Assembly (NCBI GenBank): GCA_934635225.1
Contig: CAKTYZ010000020.1
Span: forward strand, 1-61,499
Length of the DNA stretch: 61,499 bases
DNA from: an uncultured Kiritimatiellota bacterium
GTDB lineage: Bacteria > Verrucomicrobiota > Kiritimatiellia > RFP12 > UBA1067
Reading direction: 5' to 3'
A program made the position numbers and the translations under genes. Below the pieces are notes generated by a model, which saw only the letters and a program-made list of their open reading frames with translations, ran no database searches and was not told the DNA's origin. Shown here one piece after another: positions 17,708-27,241 of the stretch. Each line of letters opens with the position of its first letter. Within the stretch, counting starts at the first letter, position 1.

Positions 17708-20700
17708 GGAAAGAACTGGTTGTCGTCTTGTGCGCGTTCGTGGCGGCGGGACTTTCGGCGAGGGAAATTCAAGTCTCGCCGGACGGGCTTTCGCCGCATG
17801 CGGCGCTGGAGGCGATCCGGGCGGCGAAGGCGAAAGGCGACGCCTCGGGCTGGACGGTGAAAGTCGCACCGGGACGCTATGTCCTGAAAAGTCCCCTCGT
17901 GTTCACGCCCGAAGATTCGGGCTCGCCGTCCGCCCCCGTTCGCTGGGTTGCGGAAAACGGTACGGCGGTTTTCGCGGGCGGCGATCGGCTGGCCGGCTGG
18001 CGGGACGAGGGGGACGGCGTATGGTCCGCGCCCGTGCCCAAGGACGAGACGGGGAAGCCTGTCTGGTTCCAGTCCCTTTACGTCAACGGGCGACGCGCCG
18101 TCCGGGCGCGGCATCCAAACGCCGGGTACTTCCAGGTTGACGCCGTCGAACAGCAGACACTGACGAACGGGGCCGGAAGCGTTTCCCATATCCAGAATGT
18201 CACCGTGAACGATGCGGCGGCCGATGCGCTGACGGGGCTTTCGTCCGGAGAACTGGCCGCGGTCGAGTTCCAGGTGCGGGTCAAGTGGTCGTACGGCGCC
18301 TTTTCCGTCACGGGCTGGGATCCGCAGACGCGCCGGCTGAAGGTCTGCACCTACGGCCGCACCGTGCCGGATTGGGGGGAGTGGCCCAGCGAGAAGAATC
18401 TCTTCTGCTTCGAGAACGTCCGTGCGGGCTTTGACGCGCCGGGCGAGTGGTTCTACGACGTGATCCGCCAACGCATTTGCTATCGTCCGCTGCCGGGCGA
18501 GACATTGGCGCGGCTGGAAGCGTACGCGCCCAGCTCGGGATTGCCGGGCATCGTCCGTTTCGAGGGCGACCTGGAAGCCGGACGCTTCGTCACGGACATC
18601 GCCTTCGAGGGCGTCTCCTTCGAGCTTTCGACGACGGAAGGGCATCGCCTCGCGTCGGGTTTCGTGCAGCAGTACCAGGGGCAGGCCGCCAGAGAAACGG
18701 GCGGCTGCATCTACGCGAATGGGACGCGGCGGATTGCGTTCGATGCGTGCCGGGTGGCGCATACGGAGAACTATGCCATCCGCATGGACAAGGGGTGCGT
18801 CTCGAACCGCATTGTGCGGTGCGAACTGACGGACCTGGGCGCGGGCGGCCTCTTCATCGGCGACGTGAAGGCCAACTACTTCCCCGGGGAACCGGGCACG
18901 AGCAACCGTTTCCCGAAGCCGGGCTTCGTCATTCCCTACGGCGATCCGCGCACGGCGAAGTTCCATCCGTGCGCCTTCATCGCGGTCGACGGCTGCACCA
19001 TTTCCCATGCCGGCCGGGTCAATCCCGAGGGGTGCGGGGTGCTCATGACGCAGGCCTCGGACTGCTCTGTGACCCATTGCGACATCTACGACCTCTACTA
19101 TACGGGCGTCTCGGTCGGCTGGACCTGGGGCTATTCGGGGTCGCTGTCCCAGCGCAATACCGTCGCATTCAACCGCATCTATACGATCGGACAGGACGTC
19201 ATGTCCGACATGGGCGGCATCTACACGTTGGGGACGAGCTTCGGGACGTGCATCTCCAACAATGTCATCCATGACGTCCGCTCCTCCGACTATGGCGGCT
19301 GGGGGCTTTACAACGACGAAGGCAGCGAGGGCGTCGTCTGGGAGAACAACCTCGTCTACGACGTGACGGACGCCGCTTACCACCAGCACTATGGCCGGGA
19401 CAACACCGTGCGCAACAATATCTTCGTGAACGCCCGCAAGGCCCAGCTCGCCGTCTCGAACGGGGAGGGACACCGGAGCGTCACCTTCGACCGCAACATT
19501 GTCTGCTGGGACGGGTCGTCGCAGCTGTTCGCCGGCCCCAAGTGGTCCGTGCGCGTGGCGGACGGCAAGGACGTCGTAGAGCCGGTCGAGCCCGCGAGAA
19601 GTCTCGCCGCGGCGAAAGTCGACTGGGGGACGAACCTCTTCTGGTGTGCGACGGGCACCTCCGCCCTCGATCCGCTTTTCGGCGGCATTCGCGCCGATCC
19701 GCTGTTTGTGGATCTTGGGAAGGACGATTTCAGGCTCCGGGAAGGGTCTCCCGCCCGGACGATGGGGTTCAAGCCGTGGGACTTCGCCTTGTCGGGACGG
19801 CGCAAGGTGCCGGACTCGCAGGCCCGCGCGGACGGCGCCGCGATTCCCCGCATGGCATTGCGCCTGCGCGCGCCGCACACGGCGACGGAGGAGCAGTGGC
19901 GCAAGACGTACGCGGCGATTGCCGCCAATCCCGGCTGTTGCGACGAAGTCTGGTTCTCGACGGGCACGGGCGTTCCGCCGCTCGACTGGCATCGCGCCCA
20001 GGCCGCCCGGATCGCGGCGGCGGCGGACGACTTGCGCAAGATCGGCATCGTGCCGAGCCTCCAGTTCCAGGCCACCCTCGGACACGGCGACGTGTTTGTC
20101 ACGGCCGAAGAGTGCGCGATGAAAGGCTGGACGGGCTGGACCGGCTCGACGGGCGTCGAGGCCAAGTACTGCAACTGTCCGCGCCAGCCGGAGTTTCTGG
20201 ACTATGTGCGCGCCTGCGCCCGCATCTATGCGGGCATGAGACCGGGATTCCTGTGGATCGACGACGACTTGCGAATCGACAACCACTGCCCGGCGACGGA
20301 CGGATCGCATGCCGGGTGCTGGTGCGCGACGTGCCTGGCGGACTTCGGCAAGCTGGAAGGGAAGGCGTGGACGCGCGAGGCGCTTGCGGCGGCGGTCGGG
20401 AAGGATTCCGCCCTGGCGGCGCGCTGGGAGGCGTTTTCGGTCGCGTCCATCGCGGCGGTCGCGCAGGCGATCGCCGAGGAGTTCCGCCGTCTTTCGCCTG
20501 AAACGAGGATGGGCTATCAGCATTGCACGGGGGACAAGGCGATCCCGTCCGTCCGGGCCATTGCGACGGCGCTCGCCCGCACGAGCCGACGGCCGGTGGG
20601 GCTTCGCCCGGGCGGCGGCGATTACTACGATCTCAATCCGTGCGACCAGGTGGTCAAGAGCTTCCAGTCGGTTCGCTTCCGTGCCAAGGTCGCCGACTTG

Positions 20701-21414
20701 GACTGTGTGGACGTGTGGTGTCCCGAAGTGGAATGCTGGCCGCGCGCCTACTCGAGCCGGAGTGCGCAAAGCGCCATTGTGGAAAGTTTCGTCGCGCTGG
20801 CCTACGGGTTCAACGCCACGAGCCTCTTTCTGATGGATACGCGATATGAGGAAGATTCGCTTTATGCGCACGCCACATTGCGCCCGCTGGCGTCCGCCGC
20901 GCCGGTCCTTTCGGCGCTTGCGAAAGCCAGCGACGGAACGCACCCCGCCGGATTCTCCGCCCCGGCCACGGCGGAAGCCGCACTTTGCCGCTTTGCCCTG
21001 TCGGGTATACCCGTCCTGCCGGGCGTGGGACTCGATTTGGGCGCGTTGACGGCACGGGATCTCTCGCTCGACATTTTCCAGACGGGTTCACGGGACATCC
21101 AGACGCTCCGCGACGCCTTGGATGCGCGGGCGGGCGGGACGCCCGCCACGCTCGAGTCGCCGTTTGTCGGGCTTCTCGTGCCGCGCGTGGCGCCGGACGG
21201 GAGTCTGCGGACGGTTGCGCTGCTCAACACGCGCATCGGCGCACAGGGGCCGGTCGCGCTTCGTCTGCGCGGCGTGCCGGCGGGTGCGGCGGCCGTCTGG
21301 CATCCGCTCGGCGGGACGCCGGAAGCGCTGTCCGTCGTGCGCAGCGGCGGCGTCGTGCGCGTGGAGATTCCGGAAATCGCCGCGTGGAACGGCGGATTCC
21401 TTTCGGTTGACTGA
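17704..21414 (+). CDS. GH141-like beta-helix enzyme fused to a second TIM-barrel hydrolase domain
   Basis: The 1236-residue protein has a signal peptide (about 1-19). Residues about 20-700 form a right-handed parallel beta-helix of the GH141 type: GRYVLKSPLVF, WFQSLYVNGRRAVRARHPN and a long series of turns with TVAFNRIY, NNVIHDV and ENNLVYDV. A second region (about 710-1236) is unrelated: a barrel-like stretch with PGFLWIDDDLRID, CWCATCLADF and a C-terminal beta sandwich. GH141 members include fucosidase and xylanase activities on pectic or plant glycans. The CWCATC cluster may bind metal. The fusion implies that both steps occur on the same chain. The start overlaps the GDPD stop (ATGA). Confidence 0.75.
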   Translation: MRKELVVVLCAFVAAGLSAREIQVSPDGLSPHAALEAIRAAKAKGDASGWTVKVAPGRYVLKSPLVFTPEDSGSPSAPVRWVAENGTAVFAGGDRLAGWRDEGDGVWSAPVPKDETGKPVWFQSLYVNGRRAVRARHPNAGYFQVDAVEQQTLTNGAGSVSHIQNVTVNDAAADALTGLSSGELAAVEFQVRVKWSYGAFSVTGWDPQTRRLKVCTYGRTVPDWGEWPSEKNLFCFENVRAGFDAPGEWFYDVIRQRICYRPLPGETLARLEAYAPSSGLPGIVRFEGDLEAGRFVTDIAFEGVSFELSTTEGHRLASGFVQQYQGQAARETGGCIYANGTRRIAFDACRVAHTENYAIRMDKGCVSNRIVRCELTDLGAGGLFIGDVKANYFPGEPGTSNRFPKPGFVIPYGDPRTAKFHPCAFIAVDGCTISHAGRVNPEGCGVLMTQASDCSVTHCDIYDLYYTGVSVGWTWGYSGSLSQRNTVAFNRIYTIGQDVMSDMGGIYTLGTSFGTCISNNVIHDVRSSDYGGWGLYNDEGSEGVVWENNLVYDVTDAAYHQHYGRDNTVRNNIFVNARKAQLAVSNGEGHRSVTFDRNIVCWDGSSQLFAGPKWSVRVADGKDVVEPVEPARSLAAAKVDWGTNLFWCATGTSALDPLFGGIRADPLFVDLGKDDFRLREGSPARTMGFKPWDFALSGRRKVPDSQARADGAAIPRMALRLRAPHTATEEQWRKTYAAIAANPGCCDEVWFSTGTGVPPLDWHRAQAARIAAAADDLRKIGIVPSLQFQATLGHGDVFVTAEECAMKGWTGWTGSTGVEAKYCNCPRQPEFLDYVRACARIYAGMRPGFLWIDDDLRIDNHCPATDGSHAGCWCATCLADFGKLEGKAWTREALAAAVGKDSALAARWEAFSVASIAAVAQAIAEEFRRLSPETRMGYQHCTGDKAIPSVRAIATALARTSRRPVGLRPGGGDYYDLNPCDQVVKSFQSVRFRAKVADLDCVDVWCPEVECWPRAYSSRSAQSAIVESFVALAYGFNATSLFLMDTRYEEDSLYAHATLRPLASAAPVLSALAKASDGTHPAGFSAPATAEAALCRFALSGIPVLPGVGLDLGALTARDLSLDIFQTGSRDIQTLRDALDARAGGTPATLESPFVGLLVPRVAPDGSLRTVALLNTRIGAQGPVALRLRGVPAGAAAVWHPLGGTPEALSVVRSGGVVRVEIPEIAAWNGGFLSVD

Positions 21415-21440
21415 AAGAAAGCGATTGCATAAGGAGAACA

Positions 21441-24400
21441 ATGAATACATCGAGAGCATTTGCAGGAGTTGCTGCGGCGCTGACGCTGATGACAGGCGCG
21501 TTCGCGGGAACGGCATCGTCGTCTGCGGACGCCGGAATGGCGCAGGAAGTTCGCGTCCGCGAGGGGATTGGGCAGACGCTCGCCAAGCTGGAGACGGGCA
21601 AGCCGGTGACGGTCGCCTACCTGGGCGGCTCCATCACGGAGATGAACGGCTGGCGCAACATGACGACGGACTGGCTCCGCCGGACCTGGCCGCAGGCGAA
21701 GGTGACGGAAGTGCACGCCGCGATCGGCGGAACCGGCTCCGACCTGGGCGTCTTCCGGCTTGGCCATGACGTGCTCGCGAAGAATCCCGACCTCCTGTTC
21801 GTCGAGTTCGCGACGAACGACAGCGGAAAGCCCTCCGAGGAGATCTGGCGGAACTTCGACGGCATCGTCCAGCAGACCTGGACGAAGAATCCGAAGACGG
21901 ACATCGTCTTCGTCTACACGATCACGTCGCAGATGATGGCGGACTACGGCGAGGGGCGGATGAACGCGGCGGCGCGGGCGATGGAACGCCTCGCGGCGCA
22001 TTACGGAATCCCGTCCGTCTGCTTCGGCCCGCGCGTCGTGGCGGAAGTCCGGGCCGGGCGGCTGGTGATGAGCCTCGGCGAAGTCCCGACGGCCGTGCCG
22101 AAGGAGACGCCCGACCGCGACCGGCTGATCTGCGACGAGCTGGCGAAGAAGGGGCGGACGCTGTTCGCGAAGGACGGGGTCCACCCCGCCCGCCCCGGCC
22201 ATGCGCTGTATCTCGCCAGCGTCGTCGCGGCGTTCGAGGCGATGCGCGCCCTGCCGCCCGCCGACCATGTGCGCTTCCTTGGAAGGCCGTTCTTCGACGG
22301 GACGCTCACCGCCGCGAAGATGGTTCCCGTCACGGACGAGATGCTGCGCGGCACGGGCTGGACGCGGCTCGGGGACGGCGATCCCGTGCAGAGGTCCTTC
22401 GCCGCGCGCGGCGGACAGGTCTGGCGCGCGATGCGTCCGGGCGACCGGCTGCGCTTCCGCTTTCGCGGCACGCGCTGCGCCGTCTACGACCTGCTCGGGC
22501 CGAAGGGCGCGAACGTGCGCGTCACGGTGGACGGCAAGGTCGTGCGGGAACGGGCGCCTCGCTTCGATTCGTATTGCTGGTACACGCGCCTGGCGACCCT
22601 GCCGGTCTATTCGGGGCCGGAGGGCGTCCATGAAGTCGAGATAGAGGTGCTGGCGGAGCAGCCCGACCGCACGCAAGTCAGGCACGAGGCGACGGATACG
22701 GACAAGTATGACGGCACTTGGTTCCAGCCCTGCCGGATTCTGCTGGTTGGCGAGCTGGAAGTCTGCCGTCCGCGCGCGAAAGGCTGGAGCGTGGCGACGC
22801 TGAATGGCGCGCCGGGCCTCTATCGTGACGGGAAGCCCGTTGCGCCCGTCCTCTTCTGGCAGTGGAAGATCGAGGAGCGGGACGCGAAGGCGATGAGCCG
22901 CGACGCCGGCATCGACCTTTTCGGCGTCTTCGGTTCGTCTCCGCACTACGCCAACCCCTACTGGAAGCCGGAAGGGTTCGCGGGCATGGCCTACCAGGAC
23001 GAAAACCTCGACCAGATCCTGAAATGGGTGCCGTCCGCGTCCTTTCTGCCGCGCCTGTTCTATTCGGCGCCGGACTGGTGGATCGCCGCCCATCCCGGCG
23101 AGCGGATCGTCTATTCAAATTTCATTTCGCCCGATGCGGAAGCGCGGCGGAGCGGTACGCTTGTGCCGCGCGAGTCGTTCGCGAGCGAACGATTCAGGCG
23201 CGAATGCGGGCCCGTCTACCGCCGGGCCGTGCGCCATCTGATGGATCGCTACGGCGAGCATCTGCTTGGCATCCACTTGACGAGCGGACCGTGCGGAGAG
23301 CATTTCGCGTGGGACGTGCTCACGCAATACGGCGACATTCCCCTCAAGGAGGCCGGGCACGGCGATGTCTCTGAACCCATGACGCGCCATTTCCGCGACT
23401 GGTTGCGCACGAAATATGCGAATGATCCGGCGCGGCTGAAAACGGCATGGCGCGACGATTCCGCTGACTTTGAGAACGCGCAAGTCCCCTCGCGGGACGA
23501 TCGGTTCGCGCTCGATGCGGACGGCGTGTGGCGCGATCCCGCGAAGGGGCGCCGCGTGGCCGACTACTTCGCATGCCAGAACGGCACGACAGTCGATATG
23601 CTGGACTATTTCGCGGGCATCGTGAAGGACGAGTCCAAAGGCGCATTGCCGACGCTTGCGTTCTACGGCTACACGCAGGACGAGCACTGGGCGATCGAAT
23701 GCGACCACCGCGCGATCGCGGCCGCCTACCGTTCGCCCAATCTGGACATGTTCTCCGCGCCGCATACGTACAACCGCCGCATGCCAGGCGAGGACGCCAT
23801 GATGCGCTGCTATCTCGCGTCTGCCGCGCGCCACGGCAAGCTCTACATCGACGAGGGAGACGACATGACGTTTCTGGAGCATCTCAAGCCCCATCCTGAC
23901 AGCCGGTGCAGCGCGACGAACCTCTTCGAGTCCGTCAACATCCTCTATCGCGAATTCGGGCAGGCCGTCACCCACGGCACCGGCCTTTGGTACATGGATT
24001 TGAACGGCAACACGTTCCGGCATCCTGCGCTTGTGGAGGCCGTCGGGCGCATGCGCCGTGCGGCGGATCTCGCGCTTGAGCGTGACCGGTCCCATTTCTC
24101 GCAGGTGGCCGTCGTCTCCAACGTCGAAAGCGAGTTCTACATGGGCTACCGCCGCACCGAGGCGAACAACATGGGGCTCTTCCTCTACCAGCAGCAGATG
24201 GGGGCGTTCGCTCGCGCCGGAGCGCCGTTCGACTGGTATCTCGCGGACGACCTGGATGCCGTGCAGGCGCGCGATTACCGCGTGGTGGTTCTTCTGGACT
24301 GCCAATATCTGACGGAGCGGCAGCGCAAGCAGATTGAGTCGCTGAAAAAGGACCGTCGGACAATTGTTTCCTTTCACGCGCCGGGCTATGTCTCGGAGAC

Positions 24401-24968
24401 GGGGCTTTCCCGTGCGCGCATGGAGGAAACCGCAGGCGTGCGGATGAAGCCCAAGACCGTGCGCGGCGTCCTGTCGGCCATCGACGTTGCAACGGGCCGT
24501 GAATGGGGGTGCGGGCTGACCCGTCCGGCGGACGGTCTGGAGGATCGTCCGCGCGGCACGCGCCGTCGCCCTGTCGGCGCCGTGCAGCGCGGGCTCTTCC
24601 TGCCGGACGAGGGCGCGCCGCTCATGACGGGCGTCGGCGATCTCGCGGACGTGACGGTCGCCGTGTCGAAGGAACATGGCGGTTGGACGAGTGTCTTCTC
24701 GGCGCTTCCGGCCCTCGCGCCGGACGTGCTGCGCCGCATCTACCGGGACGCGGGCGTGCATGTCTACACCGACGCGGACGTCGTCCTGTCGGCGAACGCC
24801 GCCTGGCTGATGCTGCACACGCGCGCCAAAGGCCGCTACGAGGTGCGTCTGCCGCGCGTCTGCAAGCGAGTCGTGAATGTCACCTGCGACCGGGTCGTCG
24901 CGACGGATGCTGACCGCTTTTTCTGTCCGATGGAAGCCTTTCAGACAGGTGTCTTTTTGTTGGACTGA
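21441..24968 (+). CDS. SGNH hydrolase fused to GH42-like beta-galactosidase-type domain
   Basis: The 1175-residue protein has a signal peptide (about 1-22). Residues about 35-290 are an SGNH/GDSL esterase: YLGGSITE with the nucleophile Ser, AIGGTGSDLG, FVEFATNDS and, before the domain end, DGVHPARPGH with the catalytic Asp-His. A jelly-roll-like linker (about 300-440) follows. Residues about 445-1175 look like a GH42/GH-A barrel: VLFWQWKIEERD, SAPDWWIAAHP, HLTSGPCGEHFAWDV with a candidate acid/base Glu, KLYIDEGDDMTF with a candidate nucleophile, then a trimerisation-like region. A combined deacetylase and galactosidase acting on an acetylated glycan is a reasonable reading. AAGGAG precedes the ATG. 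Confidence 0.75.
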   Translation: MNTSRAFAGVAAALTLMTGAFAGTASSSADAGMAQEVRVREGIGQTLAKLETGKPVTVAYLGGSITEMNGWRNMTTDWLRRTWPQAKVTEVHAAIGGTGSDLGVFRLGHDVLAKNPDLLFVEFATNDSGKPSEEIWRNFDGIVQQTWTKNPKTDIVFVYTITSQMMADYGEGRMNAAARAMERLAAHYGIPSVCFGPRVVAEVRAGRLVMSLGEVPTAVPKETPDRDRLICDELAKKGRTLFAKDGVHPARPGHALYLASVVAAFEAMRALPPADHVRFLGRPFFDGTLTAAKMVPVTDEMLRGTGWTRLGDGDPVQRSFAARGGQVWRAMRPGDRLRFRFRGTRCAVYDLLGPKGANVRVTVDGKVVRERAPRFDSYCWYTRLATLPVYSGPEGVHEVEIEVLAEQPDRTQVRHEATDTDKYDGTWFQPCRILLVGELEVCRPRAKGWSVATLNGAPGLYRDGKPVAPVLFWQWKIEERDAKAMSRDAGIDLFGVFGSSPHYANPYWKPEGFAGMAYQDENLDQILKWVPSASFLPRLFYSAPDWWIAAHPGERIVYSNFISPDAEARRSGTLVPRESFASERFRRECGPVYRRAVRHLMDRYGEHLLGIHLTSGPCGEHFAWDVLTQYGDIPLKEAGHGDVSEPMTRHFRDWLRTKYANDPARLKTAWRDDSADFENAQVPSRDDRFALDADGVWRDPAKGRRVADYFACQNGTTVDMLDYFAGIVKDESKGALPTLAFYGYTQDEHWAIECDHRAIAAAYRSPNLDMFSAPHTYNRRMPGEDAMMRCYLASAARHGKLYIDEGDDMTFLEHLKPHPDSRCSATNLFESVNILYREFGQAVTHGTGLWYMDLNGNTFRHPALVEAVGRMRRAADLALERDRSHFSQVAVVSNVESEFYMGYRRTEANNMGLFLYQQQMGAFARAGAPFDWYLADDLDAVQARDYRVVVLLDCQYLTERQRKQIESLKKDRRTIVSFHAPGYVSETGLSRARMEETAGVRMKPKTVRGVLSAIDVATGREWGCGLTRPADGLEDRPRGTRRRPVGAVQRGLFLPDEGAPLMTGVGDLADVTVAVSKEHGGWTSVFSALPALAPDVLRRIYRDAGVHVYTDADVVLSANAAWLMLHTRAKGRYEVRLPRVCKRVVNVTCDRVVATDADRFFCPMEAFQTGVFLLD

Positions 24969-24982
24969 AAAAGGAGTGAAGT

Positions 24983-25869
24983 GTGAAGAAATTGTTGTTG
25001 ATCTTGCTTGCGTCGTGTGCCGTATCGATGATCGCACATGCAGAGGGTTCGCAAGACGGGAGTGCGATGAAGCCCGTCCGCATTGCGCTTGTCGGCGGAA
25101 CAGACGCCTGCGCACCGCTTGCGAAGACGGCGACAGACATTTGGCGGCGGCTCGTCCCCTGTCGCATCGGCGGCACGCGCCCGGGAGAGGCCTGTTCCGT
25201 CCGCGACCTGCCGTTGGAACTTTCGCACGAACTCGCGCGACGTGGCATTGACCTTTACCTCTATTATACGGGAGACGGACCTTATCTGGACGCGGAGATC
25301 GGTTCGCGGTTCGGTTTCACGGAGCCGCGTTTCCTCGGCGTCACGCGCCGTTCGTCGAAAAGTGGGCGGCGGTTCTTGAGGACTTCGCCGTTCGCTACGG
25401 TGATCGGGTGAAGGGGTGGTGGATTGACGGATGCTATGCGGGCTATCTGCGTTACACGGATGATTTGCTTGCTCTGTACCGCACCGCCGTCCTGAAGGGC
25501 AACCCCGACGCGGTCGTGGCGATGAACAACGGCGTGAGCGACTATTTTGTGCGCTATACGAAGCAGGCGGACTTCACGGCTGGCGAGTTCAACGACTTCT
25601 ACTGCGTGCCGAAGGAGCGATTCGTTGATGGTGCGCAGGCGTTCGCTCTCATTCCGCTTGGCTCTTGGGGTGTCGGTGGCGATCCGTGTTGGGGAGGCAA
25701 AGGGACCAAACGCCCTGCCGAATATGGGGCGGACTACGTGAGGCTGGTGAATGCGAACGATGGCGTCGTGGCGATAGACGTCGCGGTCGCGAACGACGGC
25801 TCATGGCTCGCGGAGCAGTTGGAGGTCCTCAAGGCGGTTGGCCGCGCGACGGGGACGCTGAACAGGTAA
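24983..25869 (+). pseudogene. Decayed paralogue of the SGNH/fucosidase-like lipoprotein gene
   Basis: A signal peptide and the first strand match the gene at 15124, then about 280 residues are missing: the sequence jumps from VPCR to GGTRPGEACS, removing the SGNH part and the start of the fucosidase-like part. At about 25345, just after GVTR, one C is missing relative to the paralogue, shifting the frame; the protein then ends at 25411, while the continuation KGWWIDGCYAGY runs in the second frame to 25869. The deletion and frameshift together make function unlikely. It directly follows the SGNH/GH42-like gene. Confidence 0.85.
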
Positions 25870-25911
25870 GTTGAGCAGGACGAATGCCCGTTGGAAAGGC
25901 GCTCGGTCCGA

Positions 25912-25941
25912 TTGCCGCGCCGGTGCCGCAAATGGTATAAT
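25912..25941 (+). promoter_or_regulatory. Promoter of the ATPase-remnant/yggS unit (leaderless layout)
   Basis: TTGCCG at 25912-25917 is separated by 18 nt from TATAAT at 25936-25941, which is itself TGG-extended. The ATG at 25949 is only 7 nt further on. Confidence 0.6.
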
Positions 25942-25948
25942 CTGTGGC

Positions 25949-26127
25949 ATGCAAAAGCTCGTGACAGACATCTACACGTTCGACAACCTCGTCAAGTCCG
26001 GTGAACGGACAGAGACGGGCCGTCTTGTCGATGTGCGGGAAGCCGTCTCGCGTTCTCGAAGGAGAATCGCGCCATCGCCGGCTCAGCGGTCGAGCGGCTT
26101 GTGCGGAATTCGGAAAAGAGGTGCTGT
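25949..26127 (+). pseudogene. Remnant of an AAA-ATPase-like/PD-(D/E)XK nuclease gene
   Basis: The N-terminal MQKLVTDIYTFDNLVKSG resembles the start of gut-bacterial proteins that fuse an AAA-ATPase-like domain with a C-terminal nuclease fold. About 30 codons later, in another frame (26054-26125), AFSKENRAIAGSAVERL resembles the C-terminal end of the same family. The remainder, roughly 500 codons, is missing, so this looks like an internal deletion plus frameshift. The C-terminal scrap runs in frame into yggS. Family assignment rests on short motifs. Confidence 0.45.
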
Positions 26128-26913
26128 ATGCGTGATTTGAGAGAGATTTTGGCGGAGGTTCGCGGCAAGATCGCCGCCGCGTGCGCACGGTCTGGACGTC
26201 GCCCTGAAGAGGTCGAGATCATCGCCGTGACGAAGACGCACGGGGCGGAGGTCGTGAAGGAGGCGTGGGACGCAGGACTCGCGATCGTCGGAGAGAATAA
26301 GGTCCAGGAGGCGGCTTGGAAGAAGCCGGCCTCGGTCTTGGGGCCGAGTTGGCACTTGATTGGGCATCTTCAGGGGAACAAGGTCCGGCACGCTTTGGAG
26401 CTTTTCGACTTCATTCACTCCGTTGATTCCGTGAAGCTCTTGACGCGTCTTGATGCGGTTGCCGAGGAAATCGGCGCGTTGCCGCACATCCTGCTTGAAG
26501 TCAATGTCTCGGGCGAGAAATCCAAGACGGGGATGCCGCTTGCGGAGGTTGACGAGGCGGTGCGCGTGATTCAGGAATGTTGCCCGCGTCTGACCTTTGA
26601 AGGATTCATGACGATGGCGCCGTTCTCTGAGAACAAGGAGGATGCGCGCCCCTACTTTCGCCGTCTGCGCGAGTTGCGCGACGCGACGGAGAAGAAGTTT
26701 GGCGTCGTTCTGCCACGGCTGTCGATGGGCATGAGCGGCGATTATGAAGTCGCCGTTGAGGAAGGGGCGACATGGGTACGCCTCGGCACCGTCTTGTTCG
26801 GGGAGCGTCCGAAGATCAAGGCCGTTCGGCCGATCTCCGATTCGGAAGATTCTGCGGTCGCCGGGCTTGATTCCTATTCAGGTGCGGGTCCGACTTACAA
26901 GGTGCTTGATTAG
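26128..26913 (+). CDS. yggS: YggS/PROSC family pyridoxal-phosphate homeostasis protein
   Basis: The 261-residue protein is the single-domain alanine-racemase-fold PLP carrier. VTKTHG holds the PLP-binding Lys (near residue 35), followed by GENKVQE, WHLIGHLQGNKV, VNVSGEKSKTGM, FMTMAPFSE and the phosphate-binding LSMGMSGDYEVAVEEGATWVRLGT. It buffers pyridoxal phosphate and influences amino-acid and keto-acid balance. The ATG at 26128 is chosen because conserved sequence begins there (AGAGG upstream); an in-frame ATG at 26101 lies within the ATPase remnant. The C terminus is about 25 residues longer than usual. Confidence 0.93.
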   Translation: MRDLREILAEVRGKIAAACARSGRRPEEVEIIAVTKTHGAEVVKEAWDAGLAIVGENKVQEAAWKKPASVLGPSWHLIGHLQGNKVRHALELFDFIHSVDSVKLLTRLDAVAEEIGALPHILLEVNVSGEKSKTGMPLAEVDEAVRVIQECCPRLTFEGFMTMAPFSENKEDARPYFRRLRELRDATEKKFGVVLPRLSMGMSGDYEVAVEEGATWVRLGTVLFGERPKIKAVRPISDSEDSAVAGLDSYSGAGPTYKVLD

Positions 26914-26923
26914 TTCCGCGCTG

Positions 26924-27241
26924 ATGAAGACCCCGCCTGACAAGACGATTGCCTTTACGTTCGTCTCTCATCCGACGCATGCGCTTGGCTTGCGCTGGAC
27001 GGCGACGGTCGTCTTCCCGCAGGGGTCCACGGCAGAGGCGATTTTGCCGATTGCGCTTGTTGACGGACGCGGAGAGCCCGTTCGTTCGGGCGTTTTCGAG
27101 TTCGCCGGTCAACGGCTGGCGGTGCACGACGGCGCGGCGTCGCTGTCGTATGCCGATTTTGTGCGCGGCAAGCACGAGGTCGCGCTTTGGCTTCATCGTC
27201 CGGGGCTTCCGCCGATTCCGGGAGGGCTGACGTTCGCATGA
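26924..27241 (+). CDS. Small protein of unknown function, beta-rich
   Basis: The 105-residue protein is not recognised. It has no signal peptide, no transmembrane helix and no Cys. Alternating short hydrophobic strands (IAFTFVS, LRWTATVVF, ILPIALVDG, SGVFEFAGQRLAV, HEVALWLHRPG) suggest a small beta-sandwich. The stop overlaps the next start as ATGA, and the start is 10 nt after yggS, so it is part of an operon. Coupling to the putative sigma-like factor could mean a regulatory partner, but nothing in the sequence proves this. Confidence 0.7.
   Translation: MKTPPDKTIAFTFVSHPTHALGLRWTATVVFPQGSTAEAILPIALVDGRGEPVRSGVFEFAGQRLAVHDGAASLSYADFVRGKHEVALWLHRPGLPPIPGGLTFA

Noticed and set aside
17602..20943. 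Minus-strand open frame of 1113 codons opposite the GH141-like gene
   Set aside because: No recognisable motif and a composition typical of antisense shadows.
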